Shown: positions 26,738 through 36,165, numbered from the stretch's first letter. The stretch: DNA of 64,000 nucleotides from JBBKWX01 sp037969175 (GCA_037969175.1 JBBKWX010000039.1:5256-69255); one strand, 5' to 3'. Notes: generated by a model from the letters alone, not told the origin. A program made the numbers and translations.

Positions 26738-29272
26738 ATGAGAAATAATCCAAAAATCATTTTCTTTTCAATTCTTAGTTTTTCAATTTTATTTTTTTCG
26801 TGCAGCGAAAAACAAGAGAAGCAAAAGAAAACATTTAATGGTGTTTGGAAATCTATGGGTGAATGGTATGATAGCCGTGCCTATCCATATAAAACAATTG
26901 ATACTCAAATCTGGAAAACGGCCTTTGAAAATATGTTGCACAGGGATGGCAACAAACAGAGTTCGTCAGTTACGTCCTGGGAAGCCCTGGGGCCGATGAA
27001 CTTTGGCGGGAGGACACTTTGTATTACTTTTAATCCGATCCGTCCTCAAAGCATGTATGCCGGTTCAGCTTCAGGCGGATTGTGGAGAAGTTACTCAGGA
27101 GCTCTGGGTGTACAGGCATGGCATCCAATACCCACCGGTTTTCCTGTTCTTGGAGTTGCATCGATCGCTATTTCCCCTACCGATACCAATACGATCTATA
27201 TTGGCACAGGTGAAGTATACAATTATCAAAACACAGGTACTGGATTTTCGGTTCGAACAACAAGAGGCACCTACGGGATAGGAATTTTAAAGTCAATAGA
27301 TAATGGGATAACCTGGACAAAGTCACTGGATTGGCAGCTTGATGAACTAAAAGGAGTACAGGATCTTTTGATCAATCCGCTTAATTCCAATACAGTCTGG
27401 GCATGCACTACAGAAGGTACTTATGTAAGTTATGATGCCGGAAACAACTGGATATTAAAACATCCTGTTCAAATGGCTACAGACATTGTGATGCCTCCGG
27501 GCGATACATCTGTAGTTTTGATAGCGGCAGGTAATCTGGGTTCTCCCGGAACGGGAATATATAGAAGTACGAATGGTGGCTTTAGCTTTAGTCAAATCAC
27601 CAATGGTCTTCCCGGTTCTTATGATGGAAAAGTTGTTTTTTCATTTTCTGAATCTTCTCCCAATATAGTTTATGCCAGTATTGCAAATTCATTTGCCGGA
27701 GTAGGTCTGTATATTTCAACAAATCAGGGGCTATCCTGGTCTCTTAAAAGTACTGAAGATTATCCTAAATATCAGGGATGGTACAGCCACGGAATTACGG
27801 TAGATCCAAGTAATTCTAACAATGTGATTGCCTTTGGTATCGATGTTTGGAAATCAACGTCTCAAGGAACCGGATTGATTCAAAAATCCTATTGGAGTAA
27901 TTGGAATTTTTCGGCAACTCCTGTTGGTGGACCTGAAGGTCCTTCTGATTATGTACATGCTGATATTCATCAAGCTATATATATGCCCGGATCTCCCCAA
28001 ACTGTCTATTTTGCTACAGATGGCGGAATTTTCAGAAGTACGGATAATGGTGAAACATTTTCCGGGCATAATGGCATGTATCATACACAACAATTTTATG
28101 CGAATATTAGTAATTCAAGCACGGATTCATTGTTTATAATTGGTGGGATGCAGGATAATGCCACAGCTGTATATGAGGGTAATCCGGCATGGAGAAGAGT
28201 GATAGGCGGCGATGGTCTAAGTACGGCTGTTGATCCTCTGAATGATAATCGGGTATATGCATCATCGCAATATTTAAATGTATACAGATCGATGAATAAA
28301 GCAATGAGCTTCGGTTATCTGTCGGGTCTTCCTTCAGGATCTTCAGCTAATACGACTTTTGCAGGTGCTTTTGAACATTGCAGTTCATCCCCTAACAAAA
28401 TGTATGCTGCCAGAACTGAGGTTTACAGATCCTCAAATTATGGTGATTCATTTCAAACAGGTCCTGTTTTAAATGGGAATACAATTATTGCTCTGGGAGT
28501 ATCTCCGTTAAATTGTAACTATGTTTTTGCAAGTGTAACACCTGTTCCTAATCCACCCAACAGTATTTATAAAAGTATTGATGGAGGAATAAGCTGGAAT
28601 CTTTCTGGTAGCGGTTTACCGGACAGGTATTATATGGATTTTGCATTCGATCCTTTGAATGATCAAAATGTGTACGTCGTTCTTTCCGGATTCGGGACCG
28701 AACATCTTTATAAAAGCACAGATGCAGGAATCAGCTGGAATGCAGTTCCCGGACTTCCTGATGTGCCTGCAAATTGCATTGTGATCGACCCACTCTACCC
28801 TTCCAATATTTATGTTGGAACTGATCTTGGAATATTTGTATCAGCAGATGCCGGAGCTTCATGGATCTCCTGGAATGATGGCTTATGGGATGCTACAATG
28901 GTGATGCATATGACCATATCCAACTCAAATCGGAAATTAAGAATAGGTACACATGGAAAAGGTATTTGGCAACGCGAACTTTTACTGCCGGGAACAACTT
29001 CAATAAATCAATTAACTAAAATTGAAGGTTCTGTTTATCCCATTCCTGCAATCGATGTATGTACAATAGAGTTGAAAAACATTCAAGGGCAAGCTCTTGA
29101 AATAAAGATCTATGACCTAAACGGAAAGCAAGTTTTTCCTAAATTTTCTATTTCCAGAGATCACAATACTGCTGAGATCCGCATTCAAAAAACAAATCTG
29201 AATTCCGGATTATATTTGGTTAATGTGAATGATTCACAGAATCAAAAAACGATGCGAATATTGTTTAGATAA
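26738..29272 (+). CDS. BNR/sortilin-like beta-propeller protein with T9SS type A CTD
   Basis: An 844-residue surface protein. The N-terminus IIFFSILSFSILFFSCSEKQ has a lipoprotein-like FFSC box, while the C-terminus is a type A T9SS sorting domain (VYPIPAIDVCTIELK; IKIYDLNGKQVF; NSGLYLVNVND). Between them, many BNR/VPS10-like blades occur: GGLWRS, GIGILKSIDNGITWTKS, GTYVSYDAGNNW, GIYRSTNGGFSFS, LYKSTDAGISWN and GIFVSADAGASWISW. Asp-box motifs (S.D.G..W) are clear. The fold suggests a 10-bladed sortilin-like propeller, binding rather than catalytic. It lies 25 bp after the hybrid kinase and ends 1 bp before the convergent subtilase gene. Confidence 0.87.
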   Translation: MRNNPKIIFFSILSFSILFFSCSEKQEKQKKTFNGVWKSMGEWYDSRAYPYKTIDTQIWKTAFENMLHRDGNKQSSSVTSWEALGPMNFGGRTLCITFNPIRPQSMYAGSASGGLWRSYSGALGVQAWHPIPTGFPVLGVASIAISPTDTNTIYIGTGEVYNYQNTGTGFSVRTTRGTYGIGILKSIDNGITWTKSLDWQLDELKGVQDLLINPLNSNTVWACTTEGTYVSYDAGNNWILKHPVQMATDIVMPPGDTSVVLIAAGNLGSPGTGIYRSTNGGFSFSQITNGLPGSYDGKVVFSFSESSPNIVYASIANSFAGVGLYISTNQGLSWSLKSTEDYPKYQGWYSHGITVDPSNSNNVIAFGIDVWKSTSQGTGLIQKSYWSNWNFSATPVGGPEGPSDYVHADIHQAIYMPGSPQTVYFATDGGIFRSTDNGETFSGHNGMYHTQQFYANISNSSTDSLFIIGGMQDNATAVYEGNPAWRRVIGGDGLSTAVDPLNDNRVYASSQYLNVYRSMNKAMSFGYLSGLPSGSSANTTFAGAFEHCSSSPNKMYAARTEVYRSSNYGDSFQTGPVLNGNTIIALGVSPLNCNYVFASVTPVPNPPNSIYKSIDGGISWNLSGSGLPDRYYMDFAFDPLNDQNVYVVLSGFGTEHLYKSTDAGISWNAVPGLPDVPANCIVIDPLYPSNIYVGTDLGIFVSADAGASWISWNDGLWDATMVMHMTISNSNRKLRIGTHGKGIWQRELLLPGTTSINQLTKIEGSVYPIPAIDVCTIELKNIQGQALEIKIYDLNGKQVFPKFSISRDHNTAEIRIQKTNLNSGLYLVNVNDSQNQKTMRILFR

Positions 29273-29273
29273 T

Positions 29274-30941
29274 TTAGAACCTGACTATCTTTCGAACATA
29301 GTTTTGTCGGGCTGTTTTCATTTCCAAAAAGTAAATTCCCTTACTGAGATCTGAAGGTGTATCTATTGTTATAGTGTTTATGCTATAAGGCAATACATTT
29401 TCAATTTGATTGAATATTAATTTGCCTGTTATATCATGAAATCCAAAATTCAGATCCTGACTTTTATCCGAATAGAACCTTACACTGATCCTATCTTCAA
29501 ATGGATTTGGATAAACACTCATCAATTGTTCTGAGCCCGGGTCACTAATCGTATAAGCTGAAAGGTTGAGATTTGCAAGAGCAAAATCGGGTACGCCATA
29601 ACCTTTAAATTCATCCGGAGTTAAATATTGATCAGCACTTTGTTCAATTGCCCTGAATATTTCCATATTGTTTTTTATCGGATTGGCTTGCCATAAACAA
29701 GCTGCAAGACCGGCAACTATGGGTCCGCTAAACGAAGTGCCACTTCCTGTTTGAGTACCACCACCAGATGAAGCAACAATGGCACTACCACCCTGAGCAG
29801 TAACATTTGGCTTGACTCTGCCATCAAATGAGGGCCCTTTTCCACTGAATCCTACATAGGTTTCAAATGCATCAACTGCACCAATAGCAAGTACACTATC
29901 GCCATCTGCGGCTGCACTGATATGGTACCATGCTGAGTTACCTTCATTTCCTGCACTGTTTACAACCAACATACCTTTAGTAGCAGCGATATCCGCAGCG
30001 ATCGTAATTGGAATTGTATTTCCATCCATTTGGTTATATGAATGATCCATCGCTGATTCATCAAACAAGGTGTATCCCAAAGAAGTATTAATAACATCCG
30101 CGCCTGCACTGTCAGCATATTCTGCTGCAGCAGCCCAGTTATATTCTTCAATTATGTACTCAGTAGGTGCATCTTCAGAACGAAGTAATAAAAAGTCAGC
30201 TTTTGGAGCTGTACCAACCAATTCATTGGGAATATAACCACCGATCAATGAAAGCACCATCATTCCATGCCAGTGATCATCATACACATTCGCATTTCCA
30301 TCAACAAAATCCCATGTGGCTTTGATCTGATTGTTTGCTCTCAAAGAATCAAATACAGTCATGATATCCGCATCACTAAATCCTGCATCTATGATCGCTA
30401 TTAATTTACCCTGCCCTGCAAAACCCTGGTCATGCAACAAGTGCCCATTCAGCATTGCAATCTGGTTGAATGATGAACCATATGAAAATCCTCCTGTTTT
30501 AAGGTTAGATTCTGCAGCCATATACGGATTTACAAATGATCTTTTGAAACTATCCTCTGCAGGTTCTGTGCCGATATTAATTACTCTACCTGCCACTGTA
30601 GTTGAACTCACAAATGGTAAAGCCTGGATGGCAGATAATACGGCGGGATCATTTGTTCTGATCACAACAGCATTAAACCATTTGCTTCTATTCAAGATCT
30701 GTGCACCTTTAGAAATAACAGAATCCACATAGGCCGGATTAACAGGAAGATCTTGAGAAATTATGGAGATATTCTGTGCTGTTCTTCTATTGATCGCACG
30801 CTGACTTAAAAATGATTGAGGTGATGCTATGTTGAAGGGAGAATTATTCTTATCCGTAAAAAATACAACATATCGATCAAGCGATTGAGCGATGCCGGAG
30901 AATGGTAAAAACCAAATCAAGGCAAATAAAAATCTTCTCAT
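29274..30941 (-). CDS. S8 subtilisin-like serine protease with T9SS type A CTD
   Basis: A 555-residue secreted protease with signal MRRFLFALIWFLPFSGIAQS. The catalytic triad is visible: D185 in AIIDAGFSD, H225 in DDHWHGMMV and S403 in GSGTSFSGPIVAG, plus the oxyanion Asn in VVNSAGNEGN. The T9SS sorting domain is at the end (VYPNPFEDRISVRFY; FHDITGKLIF; KGIYFLEMKTARQNYVRKIV). Residues about 20-150 could be a propeptide. It is the last gene of a three-gene minus run after mnmA and a lipoprotein, 11 bp after the lipoprotein gene. Confidence 0.93.
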   Translation of the reverse strand: MRRFLFALIWFLPFSGIAQSLDRYVVFFTDKNNSPFNIASPQSFLSQRAINRRTAQNISIISQDLPVNPAYVDSVISKGAQILNRSKWFNAVVIRTNDPAVLSAIQALPFVSSTTVAGRVINIGTEPAEDSFKRSFVNPYMAAESNLKTGGFSYGSSFNQIAMLNGHLLHDQGFAGQGKLIAIIDAGFSDADIMTVFDSLRANNQIKATWDFVDGNANVYDDHWHGMMVLSLIGGYIPNELVGTAPKADFLLLRSEDAPTEYIIEEYNWAAAAEYADSAGADVINTSLGYTLFDESAMDHSYNQMDGNTIPITIAADIAATKGMLVVNSAGNEGNSAWYHISAAADGDSVLAIGAVDAFETYVGFSGKGPSFDGRVKPNVTAQGGSAIVASSGGGTQTGSGTSFSGPIVAGLAACLWQANPIKNNMEIFRAIEQSADQYLTPDEFKGYGVPDFALANLNLSAYTISDPGSEQLMSVYPNPFEDRISVRFYSDKSQDLNFGFHDITGKLIFNQIENVLPYSINTITIDTPSDLSKGIYFLEMKTARQNYVRKIVRF

Positions 30942-30952
30942 TATTATGATAT

Positions 30953-31627
30953 TTAAAGACTATAACCTTTAAGTTTATAGCGGTAACTAACACCACTTTT
31001 TATCACTCCATTCGTGAGTGTTTTTACCGAAATAAATTCCTTAAAAACAAGGCCAACATTCTTAGCATAAACTTCAACCGAATAATCGCGAAGTATCAGA
31101 TTAAACTCATCAATTTGTACAACAGTTGCTGAAGAATCAAATGCAAAATTTCCGGTTGAATATGGAACATCTACCTCATCAAATTTGTACTCCTGAAAAC
31201 CAAGTGTGTTGAAACTATTTCCGTTCCATGATTTTCCATCTTTAACCGGGAAAACCATTTTTACAAACCGTTCATTATTTTCTGTTTTCTCAAATGTAGC
31301 CGCATTCAGATTTGAGGTCCAAACATCTGTTATAGCCCATTGAGCAGTGTCTTGAGCCCTTTGATAACGTTCGATACGTAATGCGCTCAATCCTGCATGA
31401 TCAACAAAAGATTCAGCGATCAATTCTTTTAGAAAATATCTATAGGTATCAACTGTTTGATTAAACTCATCATAAACAATTGAATCCACAGAAAATTCAG
31501 TGTACTGGCCTGGTTTATACTGAGCATATCCATATCCGGCATTTAACTCAACCAATTTTTCTTTCTTACAGGCATTGAAGATCAATACTGCAAATAATAC
31601 AATCAAAATTGAATGAATTCTTTTCAT
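30953..31627 (-). CDS. Lipoprotein of unknown function
   Basis: A 224-residue putative lipoprotein: MKRIHSILIVLFAVLIFNAC forms a signal with the lipid-modified Cys at residue 20, followed by KKEK. The mature part is beta-rich (YKPGQYTEFSVDSIVYDEF; VFPVKDGKSWNGNSFN), resembling the DUF4249/lipocalin-like small lipoproteins often found in this phylum, but I do not recognise a named family with certainty. Its ATG overlaps the stop of mnmA by 4 bp and it is 11 bp upstream of the subtilase gene, so it is cotranscribed with both. Confidence 0.75.
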   Translation of the reverse strand: MKRIHSILIVLFAVLIFNACKKEKLVELNAGYGYAQYKPGQYTEFSVDSIVYDEFNQTVDTYRYFLKELIAESFVDHAGLSALRIERYQRAQDTAQWAITDVWTSNLNAATFEKTENNERFVKMVFPVKDGKSWNGNSFNTLGFQEYKFDEVDVPYSTGNFAFDSSATVVQIDEFNLILRDYSVEVYAKNVGLVFKEFISVKTLTNGVIKSGVSYRYKLKGYSL

Positions 31628-32721
31628 ACGATTGATTTTTCAATAAAACCTCCGCCAATCACATCATCTCCTTCATAGAAAACTGCACTTTGCCCTGGAG
31701 CAACTGCATTTACTTTTTTATGAAATACTACTCTCGCTTTTTCTCCAACCATAGACAGTGTGCTCATCGCACCGGCATCTTTGTACCTGATTCGTGTGAT
31801 AGCTTCAAGTCCATCCTCAATTTTATCATACTTAACAAGATTTAGATCTCTAACTATCATTTCTTGTCTTTCCAGATCTTCAAAGTTTCCTAATACGACA
31901 GTATTCGTTTCAGGTTGTATAGAAGTAACATATAATGGCTTTCCAACAGCAACTTCAAGTCCTTTTCTTTGTCCGATTGTATAAAACGGATAGCCTCTGT
32001 GAGAGCCCAATATTTTGCCATGCACATCTACAAACATTCCACCATCCAGATGATCCACTTTTTCAGGAGATCTGTTTTTCAGGAATGATCTGTAGTCATT
32101 GTCAGGAATAAAACAGATCTCATAGCTCTCCCCTTTTTTTGCAAGTTCATGAAAACCCATGTCATGCGCTATTCTGCGGATTTCAGGTTTTTCAAATTCA
32201 CCTACAGGAAATATTGTACGGGAAAGGCAATCCTGGGTCACTCCCCAAAGCACATAGCTTTGATCTTTTTTATCATCAAGTCCTTTGGAGATAACATATC
32301 TGCCGTTCTCTTCCCTGATCTTAGCATAATGCCCGGTTGCAATAAACTCACAATCAAGCATATCTGCCCTTTTGGCCAAAGCATCCCATTTGATATGTGT
32401 ATTACACATTACACAAGGGTTTGGTGTACGACCGGCAAGGTATTCATCAACAAAATTATCGATAACATGGTTTCCAAATTCACCACGTATATCAAGTATA
32501 TAATGAGGGAATCCGATCTTTACGGCAAGTTCCCGGGCATCATTTATACTGTCAAGACTGCAACAACCTGTCTCTTTCTTACCACCACCGGCTCCTGCAT
32601 AATCCCAGGTTTTCATGGTAATCCCAATCACCTCATAACCTTGCTCATGGAGCAAGGCAGCAGTAACGGAACTATCTATTCCGCCACTCATTGCTACTAA
32701 TACTCTTCCTTTTTTACTCAT
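31624..32721 (-). CDS. mnmA: tRNA 2-thiouridine(34) synthase MnmA
   Basis: A 365-residue cytosolic tRNA-modifying enzyme that thiolates the wobble uridine of Lys, Glu and Gln tRNAs. The PP-loop VLVAMSGGIDSSVTAALL lies at the N-terminus. The two catalytic cysteines are visible in NPCVMCNTHIKW and in ESYEICFIPD. The central ATGHYAK, GLDDKKDQSYVLWG and HRGYPFYTIGQRKGL blocks are typical. Full length. It is the first gene of a run with the lipoprotein and subtilase genes, and has its own -7 box in the 27-bp gap after the YwqK-like gene. Confidence 0.96.
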   Translation of the reverse strand: MSKKGRVLVAMSGGIDSSVTAALLHEQGYEVIGITMKTWDYAGAGGGKKETGCCSLDSINDARELAVKIGFPHYILDIRGEFGNHVIDNFVDEYLAGRTPNPCVMCNTHIKWDALAKRADMLDCEFIATGHYAKIREENGRYVISKGLDDKKDQSYVLWGVTQDCLSRTIFPVGEFEKPEIRRIAHDMGFHELAKKGESYEICFIPDNDYRSFLKNRSPEKVDHLDGGMFVDVHGKILGSHRGYPFYTIGQRKGLEVAVGKPLYVTSIQPETNTVVLGNFEDLERQEMIVRDLNLVKYDKIEDGLEAITRIRYKDAGAMSTLSMVGEKARVVFHKKVNAVAPGQSAVFYEGDDVIGGGFIEKSIV

Positions 32722-32738
32722 TACTTTACAATTCCTTG

Positions 32739-32746
32739 CAAAGATA
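32739..32746 (-). promoter_or_regulatory. -7 box TATCTTTG for mnmA
   Basis: The minus-strand TATCTTTG matches TAnnTTTG and lies 17 bp before the mnmA ATG, inside the short gap between the YwqK-like gene and mnmA. No good -33 element. Confidence 0.45.
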
Positions 32747-32748
32747 AG

Positions 32749-33489
32749 CTATTTTTCACTCGGTTCAGGTGGGTTTTGGAGTACTCCTTTTTTGTAATCC
32801 TCCTGTTTCTCGACAGTACCATTTTCATTATAATAAAGCCAGGAGCCCTCTTTATCACCATTTTTGTAAGTTCCCCGGATCCATGTTTTTCCGTTAGAGA
32901 AATTGAACAAAAATGGACCATTGGCTATATCCGCTTTAAATGTCATTTGCTTTTGAATGACACCTGTTTCAAAAAAATCGGTTTGTGTACCTTCTTTTTT
33001 ACCCTCTTTCCATTGAGTCACCTGAGTCTCTTTCCCTCCGGGAAAATACACTTTCCATGTCCCATTTGGTATACCTTTTCGATAGAATTCAGTCATTGAG
33101 ATTCCACCTTGTTCATCGTAATAATTCCACAGACTATCTTTTTCTATTCCCAGATAGTAACCCGTACCCAACTTCTTTCCAGATTCTGAAAACATGACAG
33201 AGTATTTCTGATTGCTTTTGGCTTTATAGATTAGCATGGCTTTCATCTTCCCTGAAGCATAATAATACATTGCTGTATCTACCGGCTGACCGTTCCTGAA
33301 TTTAGTGCGGGCATATAAAACATCATTGCTGTAAAATTTCTCCCATACTCCCTGCTTCAGTCCTTTCGCATCTGTTCTGTTAATCGTATCTCCGTTATGT
33401 ATGTGAAATGTCTGGGCTTGAGCTAACAAGCCAGAAAAACATACAGAAAATATAAATAGTATGATTTTAATTATTGATTCTGATCGCAT
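32749..33489 (-). CDS. Exported MORN-repeat protein (YwqK family)
   Basis: A 246-residue protein with signal IILFIFSVCFSGLLAQA. The rest is a string of MORN-type repeats of about 23 residues: G.WEKFYSNDVLYARTKFRNG, SLWNYYDEQGGISMTEFYRKG, GTWKVYFPGGKETQVTQWKEG, GTYKNGDKEGSWLYYNENG. Databases label this family YwqK antitoxin, but there is no toxin neighbour and the signal peptide implies an envelope role. Its ATG overlaps the stop of the GT4 gene by one base (TAATG). Confidence 0.85.
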   Translation of the reverse strand: MRSESIIKIILFIFSVCFSGLLAQAQTFHIHNGDTINRTDAKGLKQGVWEKFYSNDVLYARTKFRNGQPVDTAMYYYASGKMKAMLIYKAKSNQKYSVMFSESGKKLGTGYYLGIEKDSLWNYYDEQGGISMTEFYRKGIPNGTWKVYFPGGKETQVTQWKEGKKEGTQTDFFETGVIQKQMTFKADIANGPFLFNFSNGKTWIRGTYKNGDKEGSWLYYNENGTVEKQEDYKKGVLQNPPEPSEK

Positions 33490-34640
33490 TATTTCTTTCT
33501 TGTTTTAATAAGATCAACATATAGTTCCTTGAATGCATTCACCATGCCCTCCCATGAAAATCTTTTCTTTTCTTCTTTCACTCCCAAAGTTAACTCTGCT
33601 TGCTTTTCATTATTGTAAAAATCAACAATCGCATTTTCAATCGAAAAACCATCAGGTTCGCAAACATATCCCGCTATACCATGAGGAACTATCTCCGGCA
33701 ATCCCCCAACATTGGTAACGATCATCGGTTTTTCAAAGTGATAGGCGATTTGAGTTACTCCACTTTGGGTTGCACTAAGGTATGGTTGAGTAACAATATC
33801 AGCTGCACCAAACAAATACTTCACTTTGTCATCAGGAATAAATTCATCCATGATGATAATGTTGTCAGAGAGACCATTATTTTGGATAAAATCAGTATAA
33901 CTCTGTTTATCCTCATAAAATTCTCCGGCAACTATAAGCTTGGTGCCAAGAGCTTTAATTTTTTCAGAATTCATTGCTTCTAATAAGATCTGAAGCCCTT
34001 TGTATTTCCTGATAAAACCAAAGAATAACAAGTAATTGTAAGTTGGATCAAGACCTAAAACTTTGCAAGATTCAATTTTCTCAACTTTTTCACCATAATG
34101 AGAATAAATTGGATGCGGATTATTTCGGATCAATTTAATGTCATCAAATTTCTTAAGATCTGCACCAACAGCATCTGACATTACCATAAAGCCATCGCAT
34201 GCTTTCACAAATAGTGATGTGAAAAATTTGTCACCTATTCTTTTTTCATGTGGGATAATATTATCTGCAAAGCCAACAACTCTTCCGGGTATCGATTTTC
34301 TGGATAATGCTGAAACCAATGCCAGTGTAGGTGCCATAAATGGAATCCAATATCTGAGTATTAGCATATCCGGCTGCTCCTTCTTTATAAATTGAGCTGT
34401 TTTATACCATGACCAGGGATTCACAGAGCTTAATAAGGAATGAATCTTTAGGTTTTCAGGCGCAGATCTGGTTAGATCTATCTGTGATTTACCAGGAAAT
34501 AAGATCGAAGGATACTGAAGATAATAAGATATGATCTGCACATGATGTCCATCTGTGATAAATGATTTTGCCAACTCTTCATCAAAGCTTGCTATGCCTC
34601 CCCTCAATGGCCAAGCGGGTCCTACAATAATAATTTTCAA
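33489..34640 (-). CDS. Glycosyltransferase family 4
   Basis: A 383-residue GT-B glycosyltransferase. It opens IIIVGPAWPLRGGIASFDEE, the usual glycine-rich acceptor-domain start. The donor domain contains YLLFFGFIRKYKGLQILLEA, LIVAGEFYEDK and the C-terminal YLSATQSGVTQIAYHFEKP ... VTNVGGLPEIV, where the E of the EX7E-like motif is replaced by a QSGV pattern seen in many GT4 members. Acceptor and donor are unknown; a cell-surface polysaccharide or glycolipid role is likely. The start overlaps the GT2 gene by 4 bp, and the pair is part of a minus operon with a DUF4199 gene. Confidence 0.9.
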   Translation of the reverse strand: MKIIIVGPAWPLRGGIASFDEELAKSFITDGHHVQIISYYLQYPSILFPGKSQIDLTRSAPENLKIHSLLSSVNPWSWYKTAQFIKKEQPDMLILRYWIPFMAPTLALVSALSRKSIPGRVVGFADNIIPHEKRIGDKFFTSLFVKACDGFMVMSDAVGADLKKFDDIKLIRNNPHPIYSHYGEKVEKIESCKVLGLDPTYNYLLFFGFIRKYKGLQILLEAMNSEKIKALGTKLIVAGEFYEDKQSYTDFIQNNGLSDNIIIMDEFIPDDKVKYLFGAADIVTQPYLSATQSGVTQIAYHFEKPMIVTNVGGLPEIVPHGIAGYVCEPDGFSIENAIVDFYNNEKQAELTLGVKEEKKRFSWEGMVNAFKELYVDLIKTRKK

Positions 34641-35611
34641 CTGACCTCAATTTGATTTTCAGTTCCGACGACTTTATCCACCAAATAATCATTTCTGTCA
34701 GCAGCTGAGCGTGAGACCAATTCACCTATAAAACCGGTTAGAAACATTTGAGTACCAATGATCATCGCCAGTAATCCAAAATAAAACAAAGGCCGGGATG
34801 TCATATTATAAGCATCAAAAAAGTATTTCGTTAATGCCAGGTAGACCGCGATACATAATCCTCCAAAAAAAGATAAAGAACCTAATAATCCAAAAAAGTG
34901 CATAGGCCGCTTACCAAATCTAGCCATGAATGTGATGGATAACAGATCCAGGAACCCATTGACAAATCTTTCAAGGCCAAACTTAGTGACTCCATATTTT
35001 CTGGCTCTGTGTTCTACCGGTTTCTCGGTGATCTTTGAAAACCCGGCCCATTTTGCAAGCAATGGAATATATCTGTGCATTTCACCATATACTTCTATGC
35101 TCTTCACAACATCTCTATGATATGCTTTTAGTCCACAATTAAAATCATGTAAATTATAGATTCCGGAAACTTTGCTGGTGGTCCAGTTAAAAAATTTACT
35201 TGGAATTGTTTTGGATATTGGATCATACCTCTTTTGTTTCCATCCTGAAACCAGGTCATAGCCTTCTTTCCTTATCATATCGACCATGGCCGGAATCTCA
35301 TCAGGACTGTCCTGCAGATCTGCATCCATTGTCATGACAACCTGACCTTTTGCTTCCCGAAAACCAATATTCAGTGCAGCAGATTTTCCATAATTTCTAC
35401 GGAACCGAAAACCTTTTACATTGTTGTACTCCTTGCTTAGTTCTTCAACAACATTCCAGGAATTGTCTTTACTCCCATCATCAACAAAAATTATTTCTGT
35501 CGAAAGATTATTTTCTTTTACTACCCGCTGGATCCATGTACAAAGTTCTGGTAAAGATTCCTCTTCATTGTATAATGGAATGACGATCGAAAGTTCCGGA
35601 TTATGCTTCAT
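34637..35611 (-). CDS. Glycosyltransferase family 2 (polyprenol-phosphate type)
   Basis: A 324-residue GT-A enzyme starting at ATG 35611 (MKHNPELSIVIPLYNEEESL); longer in-frame starts overlap the preceding gene and are not needed. DPM1/ArnC-like features: IFVDDGSKDNSW, AALNIGFREAKGQVVMTMDADLQD (DxD-type), and DFNCGLKAYHRDVV. Two C-terminal membrane segments follow (LLGSLSFFGGLCIAVYLAL; LFYFGLLAMIIGTQMFLTGF). It probably loads a sugar on undecaprenyl phosphate at the inner membrane. It overlaps the upstream DUF4199 gene by 11 bp and the downstream GT4 gene by 4 bp. Confidence 0.92.
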   Translation of the reverse strand: MKHNPELSIVIPLYNEEESLPELCTWIQRVVKENNLSTEIIFVDDGSKDNSWNVVEELSKEYNNVKGFRFRRNYGKSAALNIGFREAKGQVVMTMDADLQDSPDEIPAMVDMIRKEGYDLVSGWKQKRYDPISKTIPSKFFNWTTSKVSGIYNLHDFNCGLKAYHRDVVKSIEVYGEMHRYIPLLAKWAGFSKITEKPVEHRARKYGVTKFGLERFVNGFLDLLSITFMARFGKRPMHFFGLLGSLSFFGGLCIAVYLALTKYFFDAYNMTSRPLFYFGLLAMIIGTQMFLTGFIGELVSRSAADRNDYLVDKVVGTENQIEVS

Positions 35612-36140
35612 CTGCAGAAAATGGGCTGGCTTTTTTCTTAATAAATAAAGCAATGACTGATGCGAAGATACCACCAAGTATAAAACTCTGCAGGTATTGT
35701 ATCATCAATCCTTTTATAGTGTATTGATCTTCAAAATTTTCGAATCTTGCTAATGCCTTCTCTATTTCATTTTCAGGAGTATTAAAACGCTCCATCATCG
35801 ACAATATCTTGTCTTCCATCAATATTTTCAGATTGGCTGCAAGCGAAGGGTCCACAAAATTGTAAAATATGATATTGAATATCAACATCACAAAACCGGA
35901 AACTATAAAGGCAGTAAACATTACCAAAAATGCCTCTTTGAATGAAATGTATCCATCCTGCAGTTTACGAAAACTGATTCCTGTATAAATTAAGAATCCC
36001 AGTAACATTGCAACCAGAAATGCCATGATCCAATAATTCACCATGTATTCAATATTGATAAAATAAAGGGTTATAAATACGATGATATTAATCAAGCCAA
36101 ATTTAAGGCCCAGATCTAATGCATATTTCTTTAAATCCAT
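35601..36140 (-). CDS. DUF4199 membrane protein
   Basis: A 179-residue inner-membrane protein with four hydrophobic segments: LGLKFGLINIIVFITLYF, YWIMAFLVAMLLGFLIY, FLVMFTAFIVSGFVMLIF and LQSFILGGIFASVIALFI. The length and topology, including the central FRKLQDGYISFKEAF, fit DUF4199. This family commonly precedes a DPM1-like glycosyltransferase in Bacteroidota, as here. Function unknown; the coupling suggests a helper role in polyprenol-linked sugar transfer. Confidence 0.88.
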   Translation of the reverse strand: MDLKKYALDLGLKFGLINIIVFITLYFINIEYMVNYWIMAFLVAMLLGFLIYTGISFRKLQDGYISFKEAFLVMFTAFIVSGFVMLIFNIIFYNFVDPSLAANLKILMEDKILSMMERFNTPENEIEKALARFENFEDQYTIKGLMIQYLQSFILGGIFASVIALFIKKKASPFSADEA

Positions 36141-36157
36141 AATTATTAAATTGATTA

Positions 36158-36165
36158 CAAATGTA
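36158..36165 (-). promoter_or_regulatory. -7 box TACATTTG for the DUF4199-GT operon
   Basis: The minus-strand TACATTTG matches TAnnTTTG, 17 bp before the DUF4199 ATG. It is back-to-back with the SRP RNA promoter about 50 bp away. Confidence 0.5.

Noticed and set aside
32749..33489. YwqK family label as evidence for a toxin-antitoxin system
   Set aside because: The protein has a signal peptide and MORN repeats, and no toxin gene adjoins it; its neighbours are glycosyltransferases and mnmA.
35612..35677. Upstream extension of the GT2 glycosyltransferase frame
   Set aside because: The added 22 residues lie wholly inside the DUF4199 coding region and are not family-like; MKHNPELSIVIPLYNEEE is the natural start.
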